Shown here: positions 24,106-31,387 of the stretch, piece by piece
How the letters are laid out: each line of letters begins with the position of its first letter
Numbering within the stretch: the first letter of the stretch is position 1
DNA from: Planctomycetota bacterium
GTDB lineage: Bacteria > Planctomycetota > Phycisphaerae > Tepidisphaerales > Tepidisphaeraceae
Assembly (NCBI GenBank): GCA_039182125.1
Contig: JBCDCH010000024.1
Location: 1-58,996, forward strand
DNA: 58,996 nt
Reading direction: 5' to 3'
Made by a program: the position numbers and the translations under genes
The notes under the pieces: generated by a model
The model's input: only the letters and a program-made list of their open reading frames with translations
What the model was told of the DNA's origin: nothing
Databases searched by the model: none

Positions 24106-24511
24106 TCAATCTTCATCCAGTCGGATCAGTCCGGCCTTGGCCGGTCGAAACCCGCAAGCCCGGTAAAAGGGTTCGAGATGATCCTCGAAGTCGACGTGCA
24201 GCCAATGGAGTCTTCGCGCCCGGCACGCTTGCGTCGCCTCATGTACGAGTCGACGACCAATGCCGTGGCGCTGGTGAGAGCGTCGCACGGTCGGCTCCAG
24301 AAGAAATCCATGTACGCCGCCGTCCCAAGCGACGAAAGCGAAGCCGACGAGTGAGTCGATCACCGTCAAACGCCGCGACGTGGAGCAGGCAGTGCTTGAG
24401 CTCGGCCTGCCATGACCCGGTGGTGTGGTTCGGCCATGTCGAGTCGGCGTACAGCTCGTTGAGCGTCTCGTCGTCGAGGGGCGGAGAGATGTCGTAGGTG
24501 ATGGCGGCCAT
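24106..24511 (-). pseudogene. Frameshifted GNAT-type acetyltransferase
   Basis: The N-terminal frame (MAAITYDISPPLDDETLNELY to HVAAFDGDRL) and the C-terminal frame (VGFAFVAWDGGVHGFLLEPT, RRSHQRHGIGRRLVHEA, FYRACGFRPAKAGLIRLD) join into one normal GNAT protein of about 135 residues. The acetyl-CoA-binding motif is RRSHQRHGIGRRL. A 4-base tandem duplication (GAGTGAGT at 24349-24356 on the plus strand) separates them; removing one copy gives the expected DGDRLVGFAF. The gene lies 12 bases after sdhB and was probably cotranscribed with it. Confidence 0.8.
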
Positions 24512-24523
24512 TCGGCCGCGAGC

Positions 24524-25342
24524 TTACTTGATGAAGAACCGCTTGAGCGCGTAGAAGGTTGCTTGGCGTTGGACGCTGGCGATGGACTCGAGGAGCGGGA
24601 TTTCCTTCGGGCAGACTTCGACGCAGTTGCCGGCCTTCGAGCAGTCGGCGACGCCGCCGGGCTTCATCAGTTCTTCGAGGCGCTCGTTCTTGAGCGCCTC
24701 GCCGGTGGGGTGGTCGTTGAAGAGGCGGACTTGGCTGATCACGGCGGCCCCGACAAACTCGTTGGTCGGCGTGTACTGCGGGCACGCTTCGAGGCAGCAA
24801 CCGCAGGAAATGCAGCGGGAAAGTGGGTAGCGCTCTTCTTGCAGGTCTTCGCTAATCGGTGGACCGGCACCGAGGTCGTAGGTGCCGTCGATCGGGACCC
24901 ACGCCATGACCTTCTTCAGATCGTTGAACAACCGCGAGCGGTCCACCCAGAGATCGCGGATGAGCGGGAATTTGGTCATCGGCTCGAGCGTGATCGTGTT
25001 GTTGTCGTCGGTGATCTCGTCGACCAACGCCGAGCAAGATTGCCGCACGCGGCCATTGATAACCATGGTGCAAGCGCCGCAGACTTCCTCGAGGCAACCG
25101 GAGTCCCAGACCGGCGGGGTGGTGTTCTTGCCGTCGACGGTCGTGGGGTTGGCGGCGATGTACTGCAAGACCGAGATGATGTTCATGTTAGCCCGGACGG
25201 GCACATCGAAGGCTTCCCAGCGAGGCTCGGCGTCCGGCGAGTCCTGACGTTTGATGCGTACACGGACCGTTTTCTCGGCCGTCGCACGGCCGTTGGCGGT
25301 GTCATCAATCACGGCGGTTTCGGTCGGGGCAAAGTTCATCAT
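24524..25342 (-). CDS. sdhB: Succinate dehydrogenase/fumarate reductase iron-sulfur subunit
   Basis: The protein has 272 residues. SdhB carries electrons from the flavoprotein to the quinone site of complex II at the inner membrane. The [2Fe-2S] ligands are C83, C88, C91 and C103 (SGCLEEVCGAC and QSC). The ferredoxin-type half has CISCGCCLEACP and CSKAGNCVEVCPK for the [4Fe-4S] and [3Fe-4S] clusters. It resembles the longer Bacillus-type subunit. No sdhA or sdhC gene is adjacent: the upstream neighbour is the pilus-like operon and the downstream one is the GNAT pseudogene. Confidence 0.94.
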   Translation of the reverse strand: MMNFAPTETAVIDDTANGRATAEKTVRVRIKRQDSPDAEPRWEAFDVPVRANMNIISVLQYIAANPTTVDGKNTTPPVWDSGCLEEVCGACTMVINGRVRQSCSALVDEITDDNNTITLEPMTKFPLIRDLWVDRSRLFNDLKKVMAWVPIDGTYDLGAGPPISEDLQEERYPLSRCISCGCCLEACPQYTPTNEFVGAAVISQVRLFNDHPTGEALKNERLEELMKPGGVADCSKAGNCVEVCPKEIPLLESIASVQRQATFYALKRFFIK

Positions 25343-25374
25343 CGGACTTGAAGTTTAGGTTACACCAAAACAGA

Positions 25375-25452
25375 CGACGACCGCGACAGGGCGTTCATCA
25401 GGCGATTTGAAACAGGTCACGCCATCAAAACGCGGGTTTGTCGCGGTCGTCG
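25375..25452. repeat. 14-base inverted repeat between the pilus-like operon and sdhB
   Basis: CGACGACCGCGACA (25375-25388) and TGTCGCGGTCGTCG (25439-25452) are perfect inverted copies separated by 50 bases. The structure lies in the 132-base spacer after the third pilus-like gene. It could be a terminator or an operator; the wide loop makes a strong terminator unlikely. Confidence 0.45.
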
Positions 25453-25474
25453 GGGGTAAGCGAGCAACCGATGT

Positions 25475-27307
25475 TTATCGGCTGTCGGCAATCTGGATTT
25501 GATCGCGAAGCTCGTCGACTTGGTCATCGGAGAGGTCGGCCTTGCCGCGAATCTGTACTCGACCGTCGGTGTGAATGAGCACAGCGACGCGTTCGTTAGT
25601 GGCCGGGTCTTGGCGGACGTCGGCAAGGATCCAGCCGGTGGTGTAGTCGATGTCGTCCTTCATGCCGCCGATGGGATCCCCCGGGCTTGCAGTGAAACTC
25701 TCTTCGTTCATGGTTCCGTCTTTCCAACGGAAAACAGTGAACTCGGGCGAGTTGTCGTTGCCGCGGATTTCCTTGGCGAGGAACAGGTAGGTGTCGGGCT
25801 CGACTTCGATCTGTTCGGACCAGCCGGTGGCCAGTTGGTCGCTCTCGATGAACAGCGGGTCAAGCAGGGCGAGCTTGTCCTCGGGGAATTCGTCGCCCGC
25901 GTCGTAGTTCCAGAGCGGGTTCTGCAGGGCGTACATGACCTTGTAGCGGTAGGTCTTGCCCGGCTCGGCGGTGATGTCGTAGAGCCAGCCTCGGACATTG
26001 GCGTCGAGGTCGCTGTCGTCGAGAGGGTTGAAGAACGACCGGGGGGCGTAGCCGATTTCCTGGTCGCCGCGTCGGATGCCGGGCCGGCCACCGCGTGGAT
26101 CACCGAACTCGTCGCCGTAGCCGAAACCGCCGAAGCCGAACTCGCCGCCATAACCTCCGAACTCGCCAAAGTTCTCAAATTCCCTGCCGCTTGGCGGACG
26201 GGACTGGGCGATGGGCAGGAAAGCACCGCTGTCAGGGCCGAACTCACCGCCGTAGCCTTCAAAGCCTCCGAATCCGCCAGGGCCACCGCCACGAGGACGA
26301 TTGCCTTCCCTTTGACGACGCTGGGCTTCCTTCCGGCGGGCGTCGAGAACCGCTTCACGCTGTTCCGGGGTCAGGTCGTCGGGGATGGGACCTTCGAGGA
26401 AGTCCTCGGGGTTGAAGTCATCATCCCGGCCGGCCACGTTGCCCTCATCGCCTTCCTCTTCTTGCACCGGCTCAAACCGTGGGTCGTCGCCTTCCTCGAA
26501 CTGGAAGAACGGTTCCATCACGATGTCGACCTGCTGTTGGGCCATGAAGTTGCGGAACGACTCTTCCTGGCCCTTGTTGCCGACGGCCGGTTCTTCGGGG
26601 ATGAAGACGGTGGGCAGTCGGTCGATCTTGATCGCCGGGCCCCATTCGCCGTTGGGCAGGAGTTCCTCGCGGACGAGATGGGCGTCCAGGAAGACGGTCT
26701 GCTTGGCGACGTTCGGCAGAGCCGCCTGCTGCCAAGACTGACGCAGTTGTGCCAGGGGGATTTCGTAAACGACCTTCACCCAGTTGGTGTCGATCGCGTC
26801 ATCAGGATTGCCTTCGGGCGCGACGTCGTCGATGCCTTCGAGGGCGAAGGGGATGGCCTTGGCCTTGCCGTCGTAGACCAACGCGACCGTGGCCGGGGGA
26901 ATCTTGGGAAGTTCAGCGATGAAGACGCCGCCGCTTTCTTCGGGCATCTCGCCGCCCTCAGGGAGGTCCGGCAGTTCGAAGTCCGCGCCGAGGCTGGGCA
27001 CGGTTTCCCGGGCGATTTGCGGGAACGTGTCGTCTTGCTTGTCGAACTTGGCCGCGATCGCTTCGACGACGTTTTCGACCTCGATGTCGACGGTGCGTGG
27101 ATTGTTGATAGCCGATTGCAGGCGGGTCGCGTTGCCTTCAAGGAGCTTTTCGTCCACCTCGCCCGGTCCGACTTTGTCGCCGGCGAGTTCGGCGGTGGTC
27201 GGGTTGTTCAAGACGTACAGGTACACCATGAACAGAACGAACACGCCCGCCACGGCCAGGACGACCCATTCCAGATACTTCTCGGCAAATGCGGTGAGCT
27301 TTTCCAT
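25475..27307 (-). CDS. Single-pass envelope protein of a pilus-like operon, with Gly/Phe/Glu/Tyr-rich region
   Basis: The protein has 610 residues and no family I recognise. One membrane helix lies at about residues 14-33 with a short cytoplasmic N-terminus, so the rest should be periplasmic. Residues 34-300 form a folded domain with an acidic end; 310-340 is a charged helix; 341-408 is a low-complexity region built from FGGFEGYGGEFG, FENFGEFGGYGGEFG and related units. Residues 430-610 are a strand-rich domain (GWLYDITAEPGKTYRYKVMY and following). GGAG precedes the ATG. It is the last gene of the operon and sits where PilP-type lipoproteins usually are, but no lipobox is present. Confidence 0.75.
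   Translation of the reverse strand: MEKLTAFAEKYLEWVVLAVAGVFVLFMVYLYVLNNPTTAELAGDKVGPGEVDEKLLEGNATRLQSAINNPRTVDIEVENVVEAIAAKFDKQDDTFPQIARETVPSLGADFELPDLPEGGEMPEESGGVFIAELPKIPPATVALVYDGKAKAIPFALEGIDDVAPEGNPDDAIDTNWVKVVYEIPLAQLRQSWQQAALPNVAKQTVFLDAHLVREELLPNGEWGPAIKIDRLPTVFIPEEPAVGNKGQEESFRNFMAQQQVDIVMEPFFQFEEGDDPRFEPVQEEEGDEGNVAGRDDDFNPEDFLEGPIPDDLTPEQREAVLDARRKEAQRRQREGNRPRGGGPGGFGGFEGYGGEFGPDSGAFLPIAQSRPPSGREFENFGEFGGYGGEFGFGGFGYGDEFGDPRGGRPGIRRGDQEIGYAPRSFFNPLDDSDLDANVRGWLYDITAEPGKTYRYKVMYALQNPLWNYDAGDEFPEDKLALLDPLFIESDQLATGWSEQIEVEPDTYLFLAKEIRGNDNSPEFTVFRWKDGTMNEESFTASPGDPIGGMKDDIDYTTGWILADVRQDPATNERVAVLIHTDGRVQIRGKADLSDDQVDELRDQIQIADSR
26084..26287 (-). repeat. Gly/Phe/Glu/Tyr repeat region, third pilus-like gene
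   Basis: This segment encodes residues 341-408 of the 610-residue protein. It contains two copies of a GYGGEFG unit plus FENFGEFGG and FGYGDEFG variants. At DNA level it repeats blocks like CCGAACTC, CCGTAGCC and CCGCC also found in the two upstream genes. Confidence 0.8.
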
Positions 27308-27404
27308 GTGAACTCCGTGTCATGTCCGGCGTCATCGCCGGGTCGAGGTGGGATAATAACAAAACTGGGGTGATAAGCGTGGAAGGTGGCGAGGCGAGAA
27401 CGGG

Positions 27405-28769
27405 TCAGAACCCGCCGAACTCACCGCCGTAGCCCTCGAATCCGCCAAAGTTCGCGCCGCCGGGGAAGCCGAAGTTGCCGCGGTCGGATTCTTCTTCGAC
27501 GTTCATGATCGCCGCCTGAACCGCCTTGGGCACATAGCTGGCGAGCCAGGAGCGGAGCATCAAGGCTTCGCCTTCGACCTCGAGTTCGACGACCGGCGCA
27601 TCGCCGTAGAGGAACGACTGGCTTTTGGCCAACCCGTTGTCGATGACTTCCATGCTCGTGATGTTGAGCACCGACAGCAAGCGGTTGTCGCTGAAGGCAG
27701 CGAGCACCGCCGGTACCTCGGTCGCGTCGACCCGCATACGGACCGTGAAGGGCACGACCTCGTAGAAGGAGTTGCTCTTGCGGCCGGTGAGCGAAACGGT
27801 GTAGTCCGGCTCGATCGTCGCGGCTGGGTCGGCGGGGTAGTCCACGTCGGTCGGCGTGTTGCGTTGGTTGCTGCCACGGCCCGACTCCAGGCCGCCCAGT
27901 GCGTTGGCATCGACCTCCACGCGTAGCAGGTGCTTGACCGGGGCATCAAGGATGTTGGTCGCGTCGGCATTCGCGTCGGCGATCGCACCGGCGATTTCTT
28001 CCTGGGCCCAGAGTGCGACCTGGGCGTAGAAGACGTCGATGTTCGTCGGGGCCGTGTCGGCCGTCATGGACTGCGAAACTTCGAACGCGTCGGGGCTGAC
28101 ATAGAGCTTGGCCGTCTGGGCCTTGCGGGCGACCAATCGGTCGGCGAGCGCTTCGAGTTGTTCGTCGATCTGGGCCATGACCTCGTCCTCGTTGATCGCT
28201 TGGCCGGCCGCGTCGAACTGGATGCGCTGGCGAAGCACGCTCTCGATCCGCTCGGCTTCGCGATCGAGCTCATCGCTGTCGAGCGGGAACGTGCCCTGCA
28301 GTGGGTTGGCCACAAGCGAGCTTTCGGGCGTATCGCCGTTGGCGTTCATCCGACGCTGGTAGGTGCGTTGGAACCCTTGCAGCAGCACGATGCGGTTCGG
28401 CTCGCCGAGTTCGAGGGGGAGTGCGCCGTCGACCAACGGCCGCTTGGCGTTGATCGCGTCGATGAGGCTGATGACCTGATCGGCCGACTGGCTGAAGTTT
28501 TCGACGGCTTCGACGCCGAGGTTGTAGTTGGCCTCGGTCGGGAAGACGGTCAGCTCTTCCGGCTCGTCGCCGTCGATGCTGATGTCAGGCAGCGAGCGCG
28601 ACTTGTTCAGCAGGCTCGACAGGTCCGAGTCGAGATTGGCGCGTGTTTCCACCTCGCCTTGCAGGCTCGCAAGCATGCCGGGCAGCGGATAGAACAGGCC
28701 GGCCACGATCGAGGCGATGGCGATCAGGCCGAACACGATGTACAGGCCGAATTTCTTGATGAAGTCCAT
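27405..28769 (-). CDS. PilO-position inner-membrane protein with C-terminal GFEGYGGEFGGF tail
   Basis: The protein has 454 residues. One membrane helix lies at about residues 9-28 after a short basic N-terminus, as in PilO/GspM proteins. Helical periplasmic sequence follows, then a ferredoxin-like segment (YEVVPFTVRMRVDATEVPAVLAAF, then LLSVLNITSMEVID), like the PilO C-terminal domain. The last 14 residues are FGGFEGYGGEFGGF, almost identical to motifs in the two neighbours. The ATG at 28769 is chosen because AAGGTGG precedes it; an ATG seven codons upstream is weaker. PilO function (inner-membrane pilus platform) is inferred from position and layout. Confidence 0.75.
   Translation of the reverse strand: MDFIKKFGLYIVFGLIAIASIVAGLFYPLPGMLASLQGEVETRANLDSDLSSLLNKSRSLPDISIDGDEPEELTVFPTEANYNLGVEAVENFSQSADQVISLIDAINAKRPLVDGALPLELGEPNRIVLLQGFQRTYQRRMNANGDTPESSLVANPLQGTFPLDSDELDREAERIESVLRQRIQFDAAGQAINEDEVMAQIDEQLEALADRLVARKAQTAKLYVSPDAFEVSQSMTADTAPTNIDVFYAQVALWAQEEIAGAIADANADATNILDAPVKHLLRVEVDANALGGLESGRGSNQRNTPTDVDYPADPAATIEPDYTVSLTGRKSNSFYEVVPFTVRMRVDATEVPAVLAAFSDNRLLSVLNITSMEVIDNGLAKSQSFLYGDAPVVELEVEGEALMLRSWLASYVPKAVQAAIMNVEEESDRGNFGFPGGANFGGFEGYGGEFGGF
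27408..27449 (-). repeat. GFEGYGGEFG motif at the end of the PilO-position protein
   Basis: This segment encodes the last 14 residues (441-454) of the protein and ends at the stop codon. Its sequence closely matches the blocks at 29060-29134 and 26084-26287. Confidence 0.85.
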
Positions 28770-28813
28770 GGGGCCACCTTGTTGGGGCAAAAAGGTCGGT
28801 TAACTGACTCATG

Positions 28814-31045
28814 TTACTGGTTCAATGCGGTGGCGTTGAAGTCGCCGTCGACGGGGTCCTCACCCTCGGGGGCAGCTTCCGGCTCGTACGGCTCGGGATC
28901 GACCATGACCGCGAGGTACACGGTGATTTCCCAGTCGTCGAGCTGTGACTCGCCGGTCAGTCGGTCGAGATAGGCGGCGTTTCCGTCCTCGTCGTCGTAA
29001 AGATTGCCTTGGCGACCAGATCGGTTGCGTTGGTTGTTGCGAGGGCGGAAGTCTCTGGGCGGTCCCCCGAACTCGCCAAAGTTCTCGAAGCCCCCGAACT
29101 CGCCCCCGTAGCCTTCGAACCCGCCAAACCCGCCGCGGTTGCCACGGGTGTTGTTGCGGCGGGTGCCGAGGTCGGCGCCGAGTTGAGTTTCTTCCTGTGT
29201 GGCGGTGTACGCTCGTTCCATGTCGTCGAGACGCTGGTTATTGCGCTTGAACTGGTCGGAATCGGCGACGACGGCTTTGACGACTTTGTAGCGTGCGTTG
29301 GGGTTGTCCGGGTTGGGGCCGATCGCTTCGAGGGCGGGGATGACCTCGCTGGACACGAACACGTCCGCCTGGGCCATCGGTGAGATCAGGTCAAGCTGGA
29401 CGACAAAGCCACGGGCGTCGGCGGGGACTGGGCCTTCGGTGGCCGGTGCTTCCTCGGCGTCTCTGCCACGGCCGAACTGTCGGCCGCGGGTGCGTTCGCC
29501 CAGTGCCGAGCCGGCCGCGGTGACGAAGTCGGTGTCGTTAGCGATGCTCGCCAAATCCGAGACGTACTTGGCTTGGAAACCCTCGATCTGCACGATCGTT
29601 CGCTGGTCGCGGGGGACTTGCTTGACCATGTCGGCATCGCCTTCGGCCAGCCCTCGGGCGACCTCTGGCTGTGGTTGTGGCAACGCGACGAAGGGTGCGG
29701 GATAGAAGTCGGCCCAGAACGTCTGGTACTCGGCGAGGTCGCGGGCGTTGCGGATCTTGACCAGGTTGTCACCGCCGGCATCCTGGACGTTGCTGGCCCA
29801 CTGACTGTCGAGGTTGCGTGCCTTGGAAAGGATCTGGTCCACGTCGCGGCGGTTGTCCTCGGCAACGGGGTTGTTGAACGCCAGTGAGTTCACGCCGAAC
29901 GCCGCCAGCGGCACCATCGCGCCCACGACGAACAGTGCGGCAGCCGCGGCGAACCACTTGGTCTTTCCGGCCCAAAGTTGTTCCTTGCGGATGTGCTCGG
30001 GCAGGAGGTTGGCTTGCACGGACGTTTCTCCCAGCCCTTGCAACGCGAGTCCGTAGGCCGCTCCGAGCGAGAGCAGTTGGTCGGAGTACGCCGAAGCCTT
30101 GGCGCTGTCGCTCGGCGGGTTGGCCAGGAACCGATCGGGCCGATCGACCGGCATCGAGAGGTTCTGCTGGAGGTACTTGGCCAGCATGGGCAGCTTGAAC
30201 CCGCCGCCCATCGGGATCACCTTGCGGATCTTCTTGTCCTTGTGGGTCGAGGTATAGAAGCCCTGCGAACGTTGGATCTCGGAGACGAGCTCGGCGAAGA
30301 TCGGCCGCATGGCCTGGAAGATCTGCCGCGAGTACTTGGAGGATTTGGCTTCACGCTTGAGCTTTTCGGCCTTGGCGAAGTCGACCTTGAACGCCGACTC
30401 GATCGCCTCGGTGAAGCTGTTGCCGCCGATGGGGATATTGCGGGTCCAGATCGTGTGATCGTCGGCGATGATCAGGTCGGTGTTGTCCATCCCCATGTCG
30501 AGGATCATCGCCGCACCCTTGACCAGCCGACCGTCGTGCTGGACGCCGTTGTAGAGGGCCAGCGGGTTGGTCTGGACGAGTTGGACGTTGAGTTCGAGAT
30601 CAGTGAAGTTCGCGACGTGCTGGTTCACCAACTCTTTTCGCATCGCGAAGATGCCGACTTCGAGGTCCGGATCATCGGGTTCCTGGAAGAGCTGGTATGA
30701 CCATTCGACATCGTCGAGCGGGAAGGGGATCTGCTGGATGGCTTCGAAGTTGACAATCTTGTCGACTTCTTTGGCCTCGACGGGCGGGAGCTTGACGAAC
30801 TTGGAGAACGTCTGCCCGCCGGTGACGCCGACGGCGATCGGGAGTTTCTTGGTTTCGTTTTCCTCGACGAACTTGCCCAGCGACTGCTGGATGAGCGTGT
30901 CGCGGTTGTCGCCGGCCTGGGAGAGCGGGGTCTCGTGCTCAACGAAGGCGAAGTCCTCGACTTTCAGCTCGCCGCCTTCGCGGGTGAGCTTGATCGCCTT
31001 GAGGGCGCGGTTGCCGATATCAATGCCCCATGCGGTGGATGCCAT
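28814..31045 (-). CDS. pilM: Fused PilM-PilN-like type IV pilus assembly protein
   Basis: The protein has 743 residues. Residues 1-340 are PilM, an actin-like ATPase fold: GIDIGNRALKAIKL, ILDMGMDNTDLIIAD and VIPMGGGFKLPML are its phosphate and adenosine motifs. ANLLPEHIRKEQ at about 346-356 is the PilN hallmark, followed by one membrane helix (about 364-386). Residues 390-630 are periplasmic and helical; residues 638-662 carry the Gly/Phe/Glu/Tyr motif; a short strand-rich end follows. PilM and PilN are normally separate partners joined through this N-terminal PilN peptide, so a fusion is consistent. GAAAGGGA precedes the ATG at 31045. It is the first gene of the operon. Confidence 0.9.
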   Translation of the reverse strand: MASTAWGIDIGNRALKAIKLTREGGELKVEDFAFVEHETPLSQAGDNRDTLIQQSLGKFVEENETKKLPIAVGVTGGQTFSKFVKLPPVEAKEVDKIVNFEAIQQIPFPLDDVEWSYQLFQEPDDPDLEVGIFAMRKELVNQHVANFTDLELNVQLVQTNPLALYNGVQHDGRLVKGAAMILDMGMDNTDLIIADDHTIWTRNIPIGGNSFTEAIESAFKVDFAKAEKLKREAKSSKYSRQIFQAMRPIFAELVSEIQRSQGFYTSTHKDKKIRKVIPMGGGFKLPMLAKYLQQNLSMPVDRPDRFLANPPSDSAKASAYSDQLLSLGAAYGLALQGLGETSVQANLLPEHIRKEQLWAGKTKWFAAAAALFVVGAMVPLAAFGVNSLAFNNPVAEDNRRDVDQILSKARNLDSQWASNVQDAGGDNLVKIRNARDLAEYQTFWADFYPAPFVALPQPQPEVARGLAEGDADMVKQVPRDQRTIVQIEGFQAKYVSDLASIANDTDFVTAAGSALGERTRGRQFGRGRDAEEAPATEGPVPADARGFVVQLDLISPMAQADVFVSSEVIPALEAIGPNPDNPNARYKVVKAVVADSDQFKRNNQRLDDMERAYTATQEETQLGADLGTRRNNTRGNRGGFGGFEGYGGEFGGFENFGEFGGPPRDFRPRNNQRNRSGRQGNLYDDEDGNAAYLDRLTGESQLDDWEITVYLAVMVDPEPYEPEAAPEGEDPVDGDFNATALNQ
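29060..29134 (-). repeat. Gly/Phe/Glu/Tyr motif in the PilM-PilN fusion
   Basis: This segment encodes residues 638-662 and contains FGGFEGYGGEFGGFENFGEF. It shares its core with both downstream proteins, at both peptide and DNA level. Confidence 0.85.
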
Positions 31046-31387
31046 GGTCAGTCCCTTTCTTCGTGGGCCGATTCTTAACTGGCCGGGTCGGTGTACAGCT
31101 GTTTCACGAACAGTCGGTCGGACGGGTCCGGCCGGTGATGCAATGTGATCGAACACCGCCCTTGGCACAAGTGGGAGCGGGTTTCACATCCGGGTTTTCG
31201 GCACCGCAATCCTCCGATCGCGGCGATACTTCAAGCGGCCACGTCTGGTCGCGGCCGGCGGGGATCGAACCGGACAAGCGTTTCTCGTGTCCGGCTCGGG
31301 GCGACCCGCGACGCCACCTCCTGTAGCTTCGCGCGACGCCCCAGCATAACACATCCTCCACGCGCCACAAGCTTCTACGATGCACGC
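31046..31387. other. 342-base intergenic region with nested hairpins and a tRNA-like fragment
   Basis: This spacer separates the divergent pilM-like and mtaB genes and must hold both promoters. Bases 31248-31312 can fold: GTCGCGG pairs with CCGCGAC outside, and CCGGACA with TGTCCGG inside (7 bases each). On the minus strand the centre contains GGTTCGATCCCCG, which resembles a tRNA T-arm, followed by CGACCA. D-arm and anticodon arms are missing and the spacing is off by one, so it is at best a tRNA remnant or a structured leader. Confidence 0.4.

Noticed and set aside
25499-27373. 624-residue open frame on the plus strand
   Set aside because: It is the reverse-strand shadow of the third pilus-type gene, which has a membrane helix, ribosome-binding site and repeats.
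31236-31345. Complete tRNA or tmRNA gene on the minus strand
   Set aside because: The T-arm-like sequence and CCA are present, but D-arm, anticodon arm and correct acceptor spacing are missing, and no tmRNA tag frame can be seen.
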